Positions 16,194-25,171 of a stretch of DNA of 64,000 bases are shown here, piece by piece. The notes beneath the pieces were generated by a model. The model did no database searches. It was not told the origin of the DNA and worked only from the letters and a program-made list of their open reading frames with translations. How positions within the stretch are numbered: position 1 is the first letter of the stretch; each line of letters opens with the position of its first letter. The DNA comes from Pedobacter planticolens. Lineage in GTDB: Bacteria > Bacteroidota > Bacteroidia > Sphingobacteriales > Sphingobacteriaceae. The stretch is from positions 1,488,001 through 1,552,000 of the forward strand of contig NZ_WNXD01000001.1 of NCBI RefSeq assembly GCF_014172375.1, in the 5' to 3' direction. Made by a program: the position numbers and the translations under genes.

Positions 16194-17618
16194 ATGAATA
16201 ACGATAAAAAAGCACAATTTGCCTTCGGAATGGTTGGTTTAGGAACTATGGGTCGTAATTTGCTATTAAATATGGCCGATAATGGATTTGCTGTTACTGG
16301 CTATGACAAGAGCGAAAAAATGCTTCAATTTTTTGAAGAAGAAGGCAAAGCTCACAACCTAAAAGGGTTTTCTGATATTGAAGATTTCGTACAAAGTTTA
16401 CAAACTCCACGCACAATTATACTTTTAGTACCAGCTGGTCCTATTGTTGACAGCGTAATCTCAGAACTTCAACCATTATTAACCAAAGGTGATATTATTA
16501 TTGATAGTGGAAATTCGCATTTTACAGATACTAGCAGAAGATATTTAGAATTAAAGGATAAAGGAATTCACTTCTTCGGTATGGGAATTTCTGGTGGTGA
16601 AGAAGGTGCAAGATTTGGACCAAGTATGATGCCTGGAGGAGATAAACAGGCCTATGCTCATGTTAAGGAAATGTTAGAAGCTGTTTCTGCAAAAGTTAAT
16701 GGCGATCCATGTGTAACTTATATTGGCGCTGGTGCTTCTGGTCACTTTGTTAAAATGACGCATAACGGTATTGAATACGCAATTATGCAATTACTAGCCG
16801 AGGCTTATGAAATACTTAAAAATGGCTTAGGTTATGATAATAACCAAATTCAACAGGTTTTTGAAAAATGGAACAATGGTAGATTGAAATCATTTTTAAT
16901 GGAAATTACAAAAGATGTTTTCTTAGTAAAAGACGATAAAACTGGCGGATTCTTGGTAGATGTGATTAAAGATGAAGCAAAATCTAAAGGCACTGGAAAA
17001 TGGACTTCTCAAGTAGCAATGGATATAGAAATGCCTATTCCAATTATTGATACTGCTGTTTCGACCAGAAACCTTTCTAAACTTAAAAAATTAAGAGTAG
17101 AGCTAGATGAAGCATTTGGCGATGCCGAAAAGATGAAGGTAAGCGCAAATTTTATTGATGATTTAGAAGAAGCGTTTTATTTTGCAATGGCAAATGCTTA
17201 TGCACAAGGAATGCACCTGTTATGGAAAGCATCCATTGATTATGAGTATGGTTTAAATATGGCCGAAATTGCTAAAATTTGGCGTGGTGGCTGTATCATC
17301 AGAGCAGAATTTTTAGAAGATATTTACCAAGCTTATCAAAAGAAACCTGATTTAGAACATTTATTTGCTGACTCAGGCATCCAACAAAAAATTAAACAAA
17401 GCTTAAAAGGAACAAGAAACGTAGTTTCATCAGCAATTAATGCTGGCTTGGCCATTCCTTGTTTTGCTGCTGCCCTAACCTATTTCGATACGTTGAAAAC
17501 TGGCAGAATGCCATCTAATTTAACACAAGCTCAAAGAGATTTCTTTGGTGCACATACTTTTGAAAGAATTGATTGCGAAGGAATTTTCCACGCAAATTGG
17601 AATCAAAAGAATTCATAA
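16194..17618 (+). CDS. gnd: 6-phosphogluconate dehydrogenase (decarboxylating)
   Basis: NADP-dependent enzyme producing ribulose-5-phosphate, CO2 and NADPH. 474 residues, the long homodimeric form. Rossmann motif FGMVGLGTMGRNLLLNMADN (11-30), substrate motif GISGGEEGARFGPSMMPGG, catalytic FVKMTHNGIEYAIMQLLAEA, C-terminal IWRGGCIIRAEFLEDI. Separated by 1 bp from the HAD gene and 11 bp from zwf, so clearly within the operon. Confidence 0.97.
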   Translation: MNNDKKAQFAFGMVGLGTMGRNLLLNMADNGFAVTGYDKSEKMLQFFEEEGKAHNLKGFSDIEDFVQSLQTPRTIILLVPAGPIVDSVISELQPLLTKGDIIIDSGNSHFTDTSRRYLELKDKGIHFFGMGISGGEEGARFGPSMMPGGDKQAYAHVKEMLEAVSAKVNGDPCVTYIGAGASGHFVKMTHNGIEYAIMQLLAEAYEILKNGLGYDNNQIQQVFEKWNNGRLKSFLMEITKDVFLVKDDKTGGFLVDVIKDEAKSKGTGKWTSQVAMDIEMPIPIIDTAVSTRNLSKLKKLRVELDEAFGDAEKMKVSANFIDDLEEAFYFAMANAYAQGMHLLWKASIDYEYGLNMAEIAKIWRGGCIIRAEFLEDIYQAYQKKPDLEHLFADSGIQQKIKQSLKGTRNVVSSAINAGLAIPCFAAALTYFDTLKTGRMPSNLTQAQRDFFGAHTFERIDCEGIFHANWNQKNS

Positions 17619-17629
17619 TCCCTATTAAA

Positions 17630-19144
17630 ATGAAGAAAAAAAGCAAGCTTAACCCAACCATATTTGTAATTTTTGGTGGCACAGGAGATTTAAACAAAAG
17701 AAAATTAGCTCCTGCTTTATATAACTTGTTTACAGAAGGTTATATGCCAGAAAAATTTTCAATTATTGGAACTGGTAGAACAAAATTTACAGATGAAAAA
17801 TATCAACAAGTTATTTTAGAAAATGTAAATGAATTCTCTAGAAATGGAAAAGTAAAAGATGACTCTTGGAAAGAATTTGGAACTAACGTTCATTATAGCT
17901 CTACTGATGTTACCGTTCCAGAAACGTTTGAAGGTTTAAAAACTGATATTGAGAAATATCAAAAAGAGTTTGGTCCGGAAACTCAAGTAATATTCTATCT
18001 GGCGGTAGCTCCTAATTTCTTCCCGTTAATTGCAGAGTGTTTATGCAAATACAAATTAACTGAAAATGAGGATAATAGCCGTATTGTAATCGAAAAACCA
18101 TTTGGTCATGATTTAGAAACTGCAAAAGAGTTAAACTTGTTGTTGAGTAAGATTTTTACAGAAAAACAAATTTACCGTATAGATCATTATTTAGGTAAAG
18201 AAACTGTTCAAAACATGATGGCTTTCCGTTTTGCAAATTCATTATTTGAGCCTTTATGGAATAGAAATTATATTGAACATATTCAAATTTCAGTTACTGA
18301 ACAACTTGGTGTTGGCGAACGTGGTGGATATTACGAAGGTGCAGGTGCGTTAAGAGATATGATTCAGAATCACTTATTGCAATTATTGTGTTTAGTAGGC
18401 ATGGAAGCGCCTATTAGTTTCGATGCAAACGAAATTAGAGATAGGAAAGTAGAAGTTTTAAGAGCGATGCGTCCTTTTAAACCAGAAGAAATTAGTACTA
18501 ACGCAGTTCGTGGGCAATATAGTAAAGGATGGGTTGAAGGAAAAGAAGTTCCAGGTTATAGACATGAAAATGGCGTAGACCCTCATTCAAATACAGAAAG
18601 TTTTGCGGCAGTTAAATTTTTTATCGATAACTGGCGTTGGCAAGGTATTCCTTTTTACCTACGCACAGGAAAAAGGTTAAATCAAACCTCATCAATTATT
18701 ACTATTCAGTTTAAAGATGTTCCTCATCATATTTTTTCTTCAAGAGCAACTGAAACTTGGCAACAAAATCGCCTAATTATCAGCATTCAACCAGAAATGA
18801 GTATTCGTTTGCAGGTTCAGGCAAAAAGACCGGGTGTAAAAATGGTTTTAAATCCTGTAGACATGGTATTTGACTATAAAGGAACTTACGATACTGATAC
18901 TCCTGAAGCTTATGAAACGTTACTTTTAGATGCGATGAATGGCGATCAGACTTTATTTATGCGTGGCGATCAAGTTGAAGCAGCTTGGGAATTGGTAATG
19001 CCGATTATTAATACTTGGGAAAGTAAGAAATCGTTAAATTTCCCTAATTATCCTGCAGATAGTTGGGGACCAGAAGAAGCTGAAGCGCTAATTGCAAGAG
19101 ATGGTTTCCATTGGTTTACATTGCCATTAAAGGATAAAGAATAA
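17630..19144 (+). CDS. zwf: Glucose-6-phosphate 1-dehydrogenase
   Basis: First enzyme of the oxidative pentose phosphate pathway. 504 residues from ATG 17630; an in-frame start inside gnd (17573) was rejected because it adds 19 residues of no family resemblance. Motifs: NADP site FVIFGGTGDLNKRKLAPALY, IVIEKPFGHD, and the catalytic RIDHYLGKETVQNM. C-terminal WELVMPIINTWE is typical. The next gene pgl follows after an 87-bp spacer occupied by a palindromic repeat. Confidence 0.97.
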   Translation: MKKKSKLNPTIFVIFGGTGDLNKRKLAPALYNLFTEGYMPEKFSIIGTGRTKFTDEKYQQVILENVNEFSRNGKVKDDSWKEFGTNVHYSSTDVTVPETFEGLKTDIEKYQKEFGPETQVIFYLAVAPNFFPLIAECLCKYKLTENEDNSRIVIEKPFGHDLETAKELNLLLSKIFTEKQIYRIDHYLGKETVQNMMAFRFANSLFEPLWNRNYIEHIQISVTEQLGVGERGGYYEGAGALRDMIQNHLLQLLCLVGMEAPISFDANEIRDRKVEVLRAMRPFKPEEISTNAVRGQYSKGWVEGKEVPGYRHENGVDPHSNTESFAAVKFFIDNWRWQGIPFYLRTGKRLNQTSSIITIQFKDVPHHIFSSRATETWQQNRLIISIQPEMSIRLQVQAKRPGVKMVLNPVDMVFDYKGTYDTDTPEAYETLLLDAMNGDQTLFMRGDQVEAAWELVMPIINTWESKKSLNFPNYPADSWGPEEAEALIARDGFHWFTLPLKDKE

Positions 19145-19154
19145 ATAAACATCA

Positions 19155-19218
19155 CGTCATTGCGAGGCACGAAGCAATCTATCATACAATAAAGATTGCG
19201 TCGTACCTCGCAATGACG
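19155..19218. repeat. REP-like inverted repeat (CGTCATTGCGAGG family), inside the operon
   Basis: Arms 19155-19180 and 19193-19218, two mismatches, 12-bp loop. The left arm is identical to that at 3493-3518. It fills most of the zwf-pgl spacer. Confidence 0.88.
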
Positions 19219-19231
19219 ATAAGACTAGAAA

Positions 19232-19957
19232 ATGAACTTACACATCTTTAAATCTATACCAGAACTTAACGAAAACTTAATTAAATACGTAATCGAAATT
19301 GCTAATCAATCTATAGCAACAAAAGGTCGTTTTGATTTTGTTTTAACTGGCGGAAATTCTCCCAAAGAATTGTATAAAGAAATATCAACTACGTTTAAGG
19401 ATAAAATAGATTGGACTAAAGTTTATTTCTTTTTTGGAGATGAAAGATATGTTTTGCCAGACCATAAAGATTACAATGGATTAATGGCCAAGGAAACTTT
19501 GTTTAATAACCTACAAACTCCTGAAGATCATATTTTCTATTTCGATACCACTTTACCTCCTGCAGATTCTGCTAAAGCGTACAAAGCAGCTTTAGACAAG
19601 CATTTTAATGGTGAAGAAATTGTATTTGACCTCATCCTTTTAGGTATGGGAGACGATGCGCATACCGCTTCTATTTTCCCTGAGACTGAGTTAGTAAAAA
19701 GTATTCATCAGACAGTTGAATCTGTTTGGGTAGAAAAATTAGATACTTATCGCATTAGTTTAACTGCTCCATTAATTAACAAGGCTAAAAATATTGCCTT
19801 CATCACCTTTGGTGAGAACAAAGCAAATGCTTTAAAACATGTGATTGGCGATGAGCAAAAAGACTATTTTGTTTATCCAGCACAGCTGATTAAACCTTTA
19901 GATGGTAATTTAGATTGGTTTGTAGATGATAAAGCAACAGGCTTTCTTGACTTATAA
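19232..19957 (+). CDS. pgl: 6-phosphogluconolactonase
   Basis: Hydrolyses 6-phosphogluconolactone to 6-phosphogluconate, linking zwf and gnd. 241 residues. SOL/DevB-type motifs: FVLTGGNSPKELYKEI, VYFFFGDERYVLPDHKDYNG, FDLILLGMGDDAHTASIFPE and RISLTAPLINKAKNIAFI. Last gene of the operon. The repeat just upstream could form an mRNA hairpin that changes its expression relative to zwf. Confidence 0.96.
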   Translation: MNLHIFKSIPELNENLIKYVIEIANQSIATKGRFDFVLTGGNSPKELYKEISTTFKDKIDWTKVYFFFGDERYVLPDHKDYNGLMAKETLFNNLQTPEDHIFYFDTTLPPADSAKAYKAALDKHFNGEEIVFDLILLGMGDDAHTASIFPETELVKSIHQTVESVWVEKLDTYRISLTAPLINKAKNIAFITFGENKANALKHVIGDEQKDYFVYPAQLIKPLDGNLDWFVDDKATGFLDL

Positions 19958-19973
19958 AAGAGCAACTTTCGGG

Positions 19974-20004
19974 TTTCATTAGGTTGTATAGTCAACTACC
20001 TTTG
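19974..20004 (+). promoter_or_regulatory. Putative promoter of the alkylation-repair pair
   Basis: TACCTTTG (19997-20004) matches TAnnTTTG. A weaker upstream box TTTC (19974-19977) stands 19 nt before it. The ATG is 20 bp downstream. Confidence 0.5.
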
Positions 20005-20023
20005 ATGTATCAAAAGAATTAAA

Positions 20024-20872
20024 ATGAGTACACAAGAGCAGTTAAATTATTATCGCATTGCAGAAGCAATTAGCTATTTGCAAGAAAATTTTAAAACACA
20101 GCCCGATTTAGACGAAGTAGCGAAAAAAGTAAATCTAAGCCCTTTTCATTTTCAACGGCTATTTACTGAATGGGCTGGAGTTAGCCCTAAAAAGTTTCTG
20201 CAATATTTGAGTTTATCTTACGCAAAAAACATCTTAAGAGATCAGCAGCTGACTTTATTTGATGTTGCTTTTGAAACTGGTTTATCTGGCACAGGTCGCT
20301 TACACGATTTATTTGTAAATATTGAAGGAATGACACCTGGAGAATTTAAAAACGGTGGAGCAGATTTAGCGATTAATTACGAGTACTTCCCCACTCCTTT
20401 TGGCAATTTATTAGTCGCTTCAACATCTAAAGGAATTTGTTATATGACATTTGCCGATGATGAAAATAATGCTTTTGACGAGCTTAAACAACAATTTTCT
20501 CAAGCTAAATTCAACAGACACAAAGATAACATACAAGAAGCTGCTTTGCCTATTTTTAATCAAAATTGGAATGAAGCAGCCGAAGTAAAATTGCACTTAA
20601 AAGGAACAGCATTTCAATTAAAAGTTTGGGAAACGCTTTTAAAAATCCCGAAAGGAAATTTTACGACTTACGGAACCATTGCAAAAGCGATTGGTAATCC
20701 AAATGCATCCAGAGCAGTTGGTTCTGCTATTGGAGATAATCCGATTGCTTTTTTAATTCCTTGCCATCGAGTTATCCAGTCTTCGGGAAATTTTGGACAA
20801 TACCATTGGGGGCAAGTGCGGAAAAGTATGTTATTGGGTTGGGAAGCTGCTCAAATTGCAAATGCTATTTAA
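20024..20872 (+). CDS. Ada-like protein: AraC HTH fused to O6-alkylguanine-DNA methyltransferase
   Basis: 282 residues. The N-terminal AraC-type helix-turn-helix about 10-108 (LDEVAKKVNLSPFHFQRLFT) joins a methyltransferase domain about 120-280 with the acceptor motif IPCHRVI (C247) and NPNASRAVGSA. It lacks the N-terminal metal-binding methyl-phosphotriester domain of E. coli Ada, so the usual activation switch is absent. It directly removes methyl groups from guanine O6 and could regulate transcription. alkB follows after 11 bp. Confidence 0.92.
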   Translation: MSTQEQLNYYRIAEAISYLQENFKTQPDLDEVAKKVNLSPFHFQRLFTEWAGVSPKKFLQYLSLSYAKNILRDQQLTLFDVAFETGLSGTGRLHDLFVNIEGMTPGEFKNGGADLAINYEYFPTPFGNLLVASTSKGICYMTFADDENNAFDELKQQFSQAKFNRHKDNIQEAALPIFNQNWNEAAEVKLHLKGTAFQLKVWETLLKIPKGNFTTYGTIAKAIGNPNASRAVGSAIGDNPIAFLIPCHRVIQSSGNFGQYHWGQVRKSMLLGWEAAQIANAI

Positions 20873-20883
20873 CTAAAAGGAAA

Positions 20884-21498
20884 ATGGATTTATTTAGCAC
20901 GGATTTAGATCAAACTATAAACCTTTTACCACAAGATGGAACTGTAAATTATTATGGTAAGATTATGTCAAATTCACTGGCAAATCAATATTGTGATAAT
21001 TTGCTGGAAACCATAGAATGGAAACAGGATGAAGCCATAATTTTCGGAAAACACATTTTAACCAAAAGAAAAGTAGCGTGGTACGGTGATAATAATTTTG
21101 AATACACCTACTCAAATATCACTAAACAAGCCTTAATTTGGACCAAAGAATTAGTAGCATTAAAAACATTAGTTGAAGAAAAATCTGGTGAAAAATACAA
21201 TTCTTGTCTCCTTAATTTATACCACAATGGTGATGAAGGAATGGCGTGGCATAGTGATGGTGAAAAAGATTTGAAGAAAAATGGGGCGATCGCTTCCTTA
21301 AGTTTCGGTGCTGAACGGAAATTTTCGTTTAAACATAAATCAACCAAAGAAAGGATTTCTCTAGTTTTAGAAAATGGTAGTTTATTGGTGATGAAAGATG
21401 CAACGCAAACAAACTGGCTACACCGTTTACCACCAACAAAATCAACTAATAAGGCAAGGATAAACTTAACTTTTAGAATGATGGAAACTAAAGACTAA
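20884..21498 (+). CDS. alkB: AlkB-type 2-oxoglutarate/Fe(II) dioxygenase (DNA dealkylation)
   Basis: 204 residues from ATG 20884; upstream in-frame codons lie inside the preceding gene and were discarded. Iron ligands H123, D125 and H180 (AWHSDGEKD; NWLHRLP) and the 2-oxoglutarate arginine in ARINLTFR (R192/R198) are present, plus NLYHNGDEGM. It resembles ALKBH2/3-like enzymes that repair 1-methyladenine and 3-methylcytosine. Paired with the Ada-like gene. Its stop overlaps the ppx stop on the other strand by 4 bp. Confidence 0.93.
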   Translation: MDLFSTDLDQTINLLPQDGTVNYYGKIMSNSLANQYCDNLLETIEWKQDEAIIFGKHILTKRKVAWYGDNNFEYTYSNITKQALIWTKELVALKTLVEEKSGEKYNSCLLNLYHNGDEGMAWHSDGEKDLKKNGAIASLSFGAERKFSFKHKSTKERISLVLENGSLLVMKDATQTNWLHRLPPTKSTNKARINLTFRMMETKD

Positions 21499-22379
21499 AT
21501 CTCTAAATTTTCCTCAATCAATAAATTAATAATACCATCAACCATACCCACTTTAGGCACATAAATTTGCTTAATTCCAGTCCATTTCATTAAGGTAAGA
21601 TAAATTTCACAAGCTGGAATAATTACATCTGCCCTATCCTGATTGAGCTTCATTAACGTAATACGCTCTTTTAAAGAATATGAATTAAGTTCGTTGTATA
21701 ATGTTTTTAGTTTCAAGAAAGTAAGTGGCATATCTTCTTTTTCTCCAGACATGCGGAACAATTTATTGATGTTTCCACCAGTACCAATACCTGCCAAATT
21801 TTTCAATTCTTTGGTATGTTCTTTAACCCAAACTTTCATTTCCTCCCAGGTTTCATCCTTATCTTGATTATCTAAAATACGAATAGTACCAATATTAAAT
21901 GATTTAGAAGCTATTGGCTGTTTATTTACAAAAACTGAAAGTTCAGTACTACCACCACCCACATCAATATACAAGTAGCTCTTTTTCGAATCTAAATCTT
22001 GTTCAATATGATTTGAATAAATAATGTTAGCCTCACGCTGACCTTCAATAATTTCTAAATCTATATCGGTTAAAGCCTTTATTTTTTTTATAATATCTCT
22101 ACCATTTTCTGCTTCACGCATAGCAGATGTTGCGCATGCCAAGTATTTCGAAACATGATAAACATCCATCAAATTTTTAAAAGCACTCATGGTTTTCACC
22201 AAATCTTCGGTCTTTTTTGGTGATATTTTATGATCTAAAAAAGCATCATCGCCTAAGCGCAAGGGCACACGAACCAATGTGTTTTTTTTAAAACCATAAC
22301 CGTTATCGTTCAAAGTAATATCAGCAATTAGCAATCTAACGGCATTAGAGCCTATATCTATAGCAGCGTATCTTATCAT
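21495..22379 (-). CDS. Ppx/GppA-family phosphatase (exopolyphosphatase-like)
   Basis: 294 residues, a single sugar-kinase-fold unit without the C-terminal HD-like extension of E. coli Ppx. Motifs: AAIDIGSNAVRLLIAD (5-20), ATSAMREAENG, YIDVGGGSTELSVF (137-150), GIGTGGNINKL. It hydrolyses terminal phosphates of polyphosphate or pppGpp. Its start lies 5 bp after the ppk1 stop, so synthesis and degradation of polyphosphate are coupled in one operon. Confidence 0.9.
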   Translation of the reverse strand: MIRYAAIDIGSNAVRLLIADITLNDNGYGFKKNTLVRVPLRLGDDAFLDHKISPKKTEDLVKTMSAFKNLMDVYHVSKYLACATSAMREAENGRDIIKKIKALTDIDLEIIEGQREANIIYSNHIEQDLDSKKSYLYIDVGGGSTELSVFVNKQPIASKSFNIGTIRILDNQDKDETWEEMKVWVKEHTKELKNLAGIGTGGNINKLFRMSGEKEDMPLTFLKLKTLYNELNSYSLKERITLMKLNQDRADVIIPACEIYLTLMKWTGIKQIYVPKVGMVDGIINLLIEENLEI

Positions 22380-22384
22380 GAGCG

Positions 22385-24442
22385 TTATTGATGTTTATTT
22401 TTAAGGTAGTTATATGTTTGTACTTGAGCTCTAATTTTTGTTGTTAAACGATTTTTGTGGTATTTATTATTATTTAGTCGATTGATATCTCTTGCTTTAA
22501 CGTTGTCCTGCAACTGAAACTCGATAATATCTCTAATTTCCTGCTTCACTCCTTCATCCAAAACCGGAAACCCCACTTCTACTCTATGTTCAAAATTACG
22601 GCTCATTAAATCGGCTGATGAGAGAAACATTTCTTCTTTGCCATTGTTCCCAAAAATGAAAACTCGGGCATGTTCTAAAAATTTATCGATAATACTAATA
22701 ATGGTAATGTTTTCGCTAAAACCGACAATACCTGGCACCAAACAACAAATTCCGCGTACAATTAGCTTAATTTGAACGCCTGCATTGCTGGCATCGTACA
22801 GCTTTTGTACAATTCCTTCATCAGCCAAGCTATTCACTTTTAAAATCATGTAGGCAGGTTTTCCAGCTTTAGCAAATTTGATTTCTCTATTAATTAAACC
22901 ATAAATTTTGTTTCTAGAATCTAATGGCGAAACAATTAAATGTTTAAAATCTTTAGCTATTGTACGTTTATTTAACGCGTTAAATAGTTTAAGTAAATCT
23001 GATGTAATCTCTTTTTTTGAAGTGAAAATGCTATGATCACAATAAATTCGAGCGGTTTTTTCATTAAAATTACCAGTTGCCAGATTTGCATAATAAACGG
23101 CTCTTCCTCTTTCCATCCGTTTTACGAGACAAATTTTAGAGTGTACTTTGTAATCTGTTAAGCCATAATTAACATTCACCCCTTCTTCCATTAATCTATT
23201 TGTCCAAAAAATATTGGCTTTTTCGTCAAACCTTGCTTTTAATTCGACAACACAATTCACTTTTTTACCGTTTTTGGCCGCATTAATCAGTGCATTAATT
23301 ACTTTAGAATTTTCTGCAAGGCGATAAAGTGTAATGTTAATTTCGGTTACTTTTGGATCTATCGCTGCTTCGCGAAGAAATAAAATAATGTAATCGTATG
23401 ACTGATAAGGTAAGTTAATGAGGTAATCTCTATTGGCAAGTTTGTTAAAAATACTTTCCGTTCTATGTAAACCATCAACCTTAAGGGGTTCATTTATTGC
23501 ATATTCTAAATCTTTTGAACCAACATTTGGAAAAGCAATAAAATCACCAAAACGATGATAACGATTACCAGGAATTAATCCCTCAGCTTCAATTTTCAAT
23601 TTAGTAACCAGAACGCTCAACATTTCAAAAGGCATTTGCGTATCGTATAATAATCGCATTGGTTTACCTTTTTTACGCTTATCGAGGCTAGTTTTTAATT
23701 CTTCAATAAATTTATCACTAATATTTTTATCAATATCGAGTTCGGCATCTCTTGTTAATTGAATAGAAAATGCTTCAATTTCATTGTAACTAAACACATA
23801 AAAAATATCATCTAAGCAGTATTTAATAATATCTTCAGCCAAAATGATAAACTTCAGTCCATTGGTTTCTGGTAAAACTAAAAATCGAGGTAAATTATCG
23901 GGCAATTCTATTAAAGCAAATTTTTCGCTTTTTTTTGCTCCTTTTTTAGTTAATCGAACAAAAAAGTATAAATAACGATCTTTTAACTCTGGAAAAGGAT
24001 CGTCCAAATCAATCATAATTGGAACCAAATTCGATAAAATTTTATCCCTAAAATGGTTTCTTACAAACTCTCCCCTAGATACATTGAGTTGAGTATCGTT
24101 TAAAATAAATATCCGATTTTGAGCTAGTTCGTTAATTAAAGTTGCTTGAAAAATATTCTCGAATTTGCGTTCATGTTTTACAACAATATTCTTGATTTCG
24201 TTGAGTACTTTTTTCGGATTAAAGCCCAACAAAGCTTTTGCTTTATCATTTAGATTAACTAAACGACTTAATGTAGCTACTCTAACTCGATAAAATTCTT
24301 CGAGATTTGATGAGAAAATAGAAAGAAATTTAATACGCTCAATTAACGGAACAGTTTCATCTGCAGCCTCTTGCAAAACTCGTTCATTAAAATATAGCCA
24401 ACTTATTTCTCTATTTAAAAATGGTAGCTTCTTTTTAGCCAT
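22385..24442 (-). CDS. ppk1: Polyphosphate kinase 1
   Basis: Makes polyphosphate from ATP. 685 residues with the N-terminal helical domain (FLNREISWLYFNERVLQEA), head domain and two PLD-like C-terminal domains. The phosphohistidine motif is in DYKVHSKICLVKR, with ATGNFNEKTARIYCDHSIF after it and a second catalytic region at FLEHARVFIFGNN / FLSSADLMSRNFEHRVEVGF. Upstream partner of the exopolyphosphatase gene. The polyphosphate-glucokinase-like kinase at 14.8 kb could use its product. Confidence 0.97.
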   Translation of the reverse strand: MAKKKLPFLNREISWLYFNERVLQEAADETVPLIERIKFLSIFSSNLEEFYRVRVATLSRLVNLNDKAKALLGFNPKKVLNEIKNIVVKHERKFENIFQATLINELAQNRIFILNDTQLNVSRGEFVRNHFRDKILSNLVPIMIDLDDPFPELKDRYLYFFVRLTKKGAKKSEKFALIELPDNLPRFLVLPETNGLKFIILAEDIIKYCLDDIFYVFSYNEIEAFSIQLTRDAELDIDKNISDKFIEELKTSLDKRKKGKPMRLLYDTQMPFEMLSVLVTKLKIEAEGLIPGNRYHRFGDFIAFPNVGSKDLEYAINEPLKVDGLHRTESIFNKLANRDYLINLPYQSYDYIILFLREAAIDPKVTEINITLYRLAENSKVINALINAAKNGKKVNCVVELKARFDEKANIFWTNRLMEEGVNVNYGLTDYKVHSKICLVKRMERGRAVYYANLATGNFNEKTARIYCDHSIFTSKKEITSDLLKLFNALNKRTIAKDFKHLIVSPLDSRNKIYGLINREIKFAKAGKPAYMILKVNSLADEGIVQKLYDASNAGVQIKLIVRGICCLVPGIVGFSENITIISIIDKFLEHARVFIFGNNGKEEMFLSSADLMSRNFEHRVEVGFPVLDEGVKQEIRDIIEFQLQDNVKARDINRLNNNKYHKNRLTTKIRAQVQTYNYLKNKHQ

Positions 24443-24453
24443 GTATAAAAATC

Positions 24454-24483
24454 AAAAAAATCTCCCGAGTAATCGAGAGATTT
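24454..24483 (-). terminator. Terminator of the Lys/Ala-rich protein gene
   Basis: On the minus strand an 11-bp stem (AAATCTCTCGA with TCGGGAGATTT) with a 4-nt loop, followed by a U run. It separates this gene from ppk1. Confidence 0.75.
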
Positions 24484-24544
24484 CCAAATCTGCAACTTTT
24501 AGTGTTAAGTTAGTGTTAATTATTAGCTAATTTGACACCTAAAT

Positions 24545-25096
24545 TTACTTTGTACTCGATGTATTTTTTTTAGTTGGAATAGCCTTAGTCGCCACCTTTT
24601 TTACTGGATTATTAGCTACAGCTTTTACAACAGCTTTTTTAGTATCACTCACCTTTGTTGCAACCTTTTTAACTGGTGCTTTTATAGCTGCCGCTGCCTT
24701 TTTTTCTGTTGCAATTGTAGCCACTTTAACACTTGTTGCAACAGGTTTAGCTTTAGCAACTGCTTTTTTAACCACTTTAGTAACTGATTTATCTACTTTT
24801 TTTACCAGTTTAGACGCATCTTTTTTAGCCAATTTTACTTTTTTGACAACTGGTTTTTTAGCTTTTGTAGCGTCTTCAATTTTCTGTCCAACTGATTGTT
24901 TCACTTCTTTAAACTTCTTAGACAGTTTTTTAGCGGCTATTTTACTTGCTTTAGCAATATCTTCGGCAATTATTTCTGCATTATGACCCAAACCTTTTAC
25001 CGCTTCTAAAAACCTTTCGGTTAAAGTTTGTTCAAGCTGTTTTTTAACAGCTTTCTTTGTTATTTTTTTCTGAGGTGTAGTTTTATTGGTTTTCAT
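24545..25096 (-). CDS. Histone H1-like Lys/Ala/Val-rich protein
   Basis: 183 residues. About 1-45 is a mixed helical segment (EQTLTERFLEAVKGLGHNAE); the rest is low-complexity Lys/Ala/Val/Thr with repeated KKVATK, VKKA and PVKK units, like the C-terminal tails of eukaryotic H1 and bacterial HU- or Hc1-like proteins. No signal peptide. Probably binds DNA or RNA through charge; a nucleoid role is inference. Monocistronic, with its own terminator. Confidence 0.75.
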   Translation of the reverse strand: MKTNKTTPQKKITKKAVKKQLEQTLTERFLEAVKGLGHNAEIIAEDIAKASKIAAKKLSKKFKEVKQSVGQKIEDATKAKKPVVKKVKLAKKDASKLVKKVDKSVTKVVKKAVAKAKPVATSVKVATIATEKKAAAAIKAPVKKVATKVSDTKKAVVKAVANNPVKKVATKAIPTKKNTSSTK

Positions 25097-25171
25097 ATAT
25101 TTTTTCGCGTTTTTTGTAGGGTTAAGTTTATTTATTAAATCTATTATTTTTTATCAACTAAAGCTAAAATT

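Noticed and set aside
17573..17629. Longer zwf start inside gnd
   Set aside because: Adds 19 residues that read as out-of-frame gnd; the ATG at 17630 directly precedes the NADP-binding domain.
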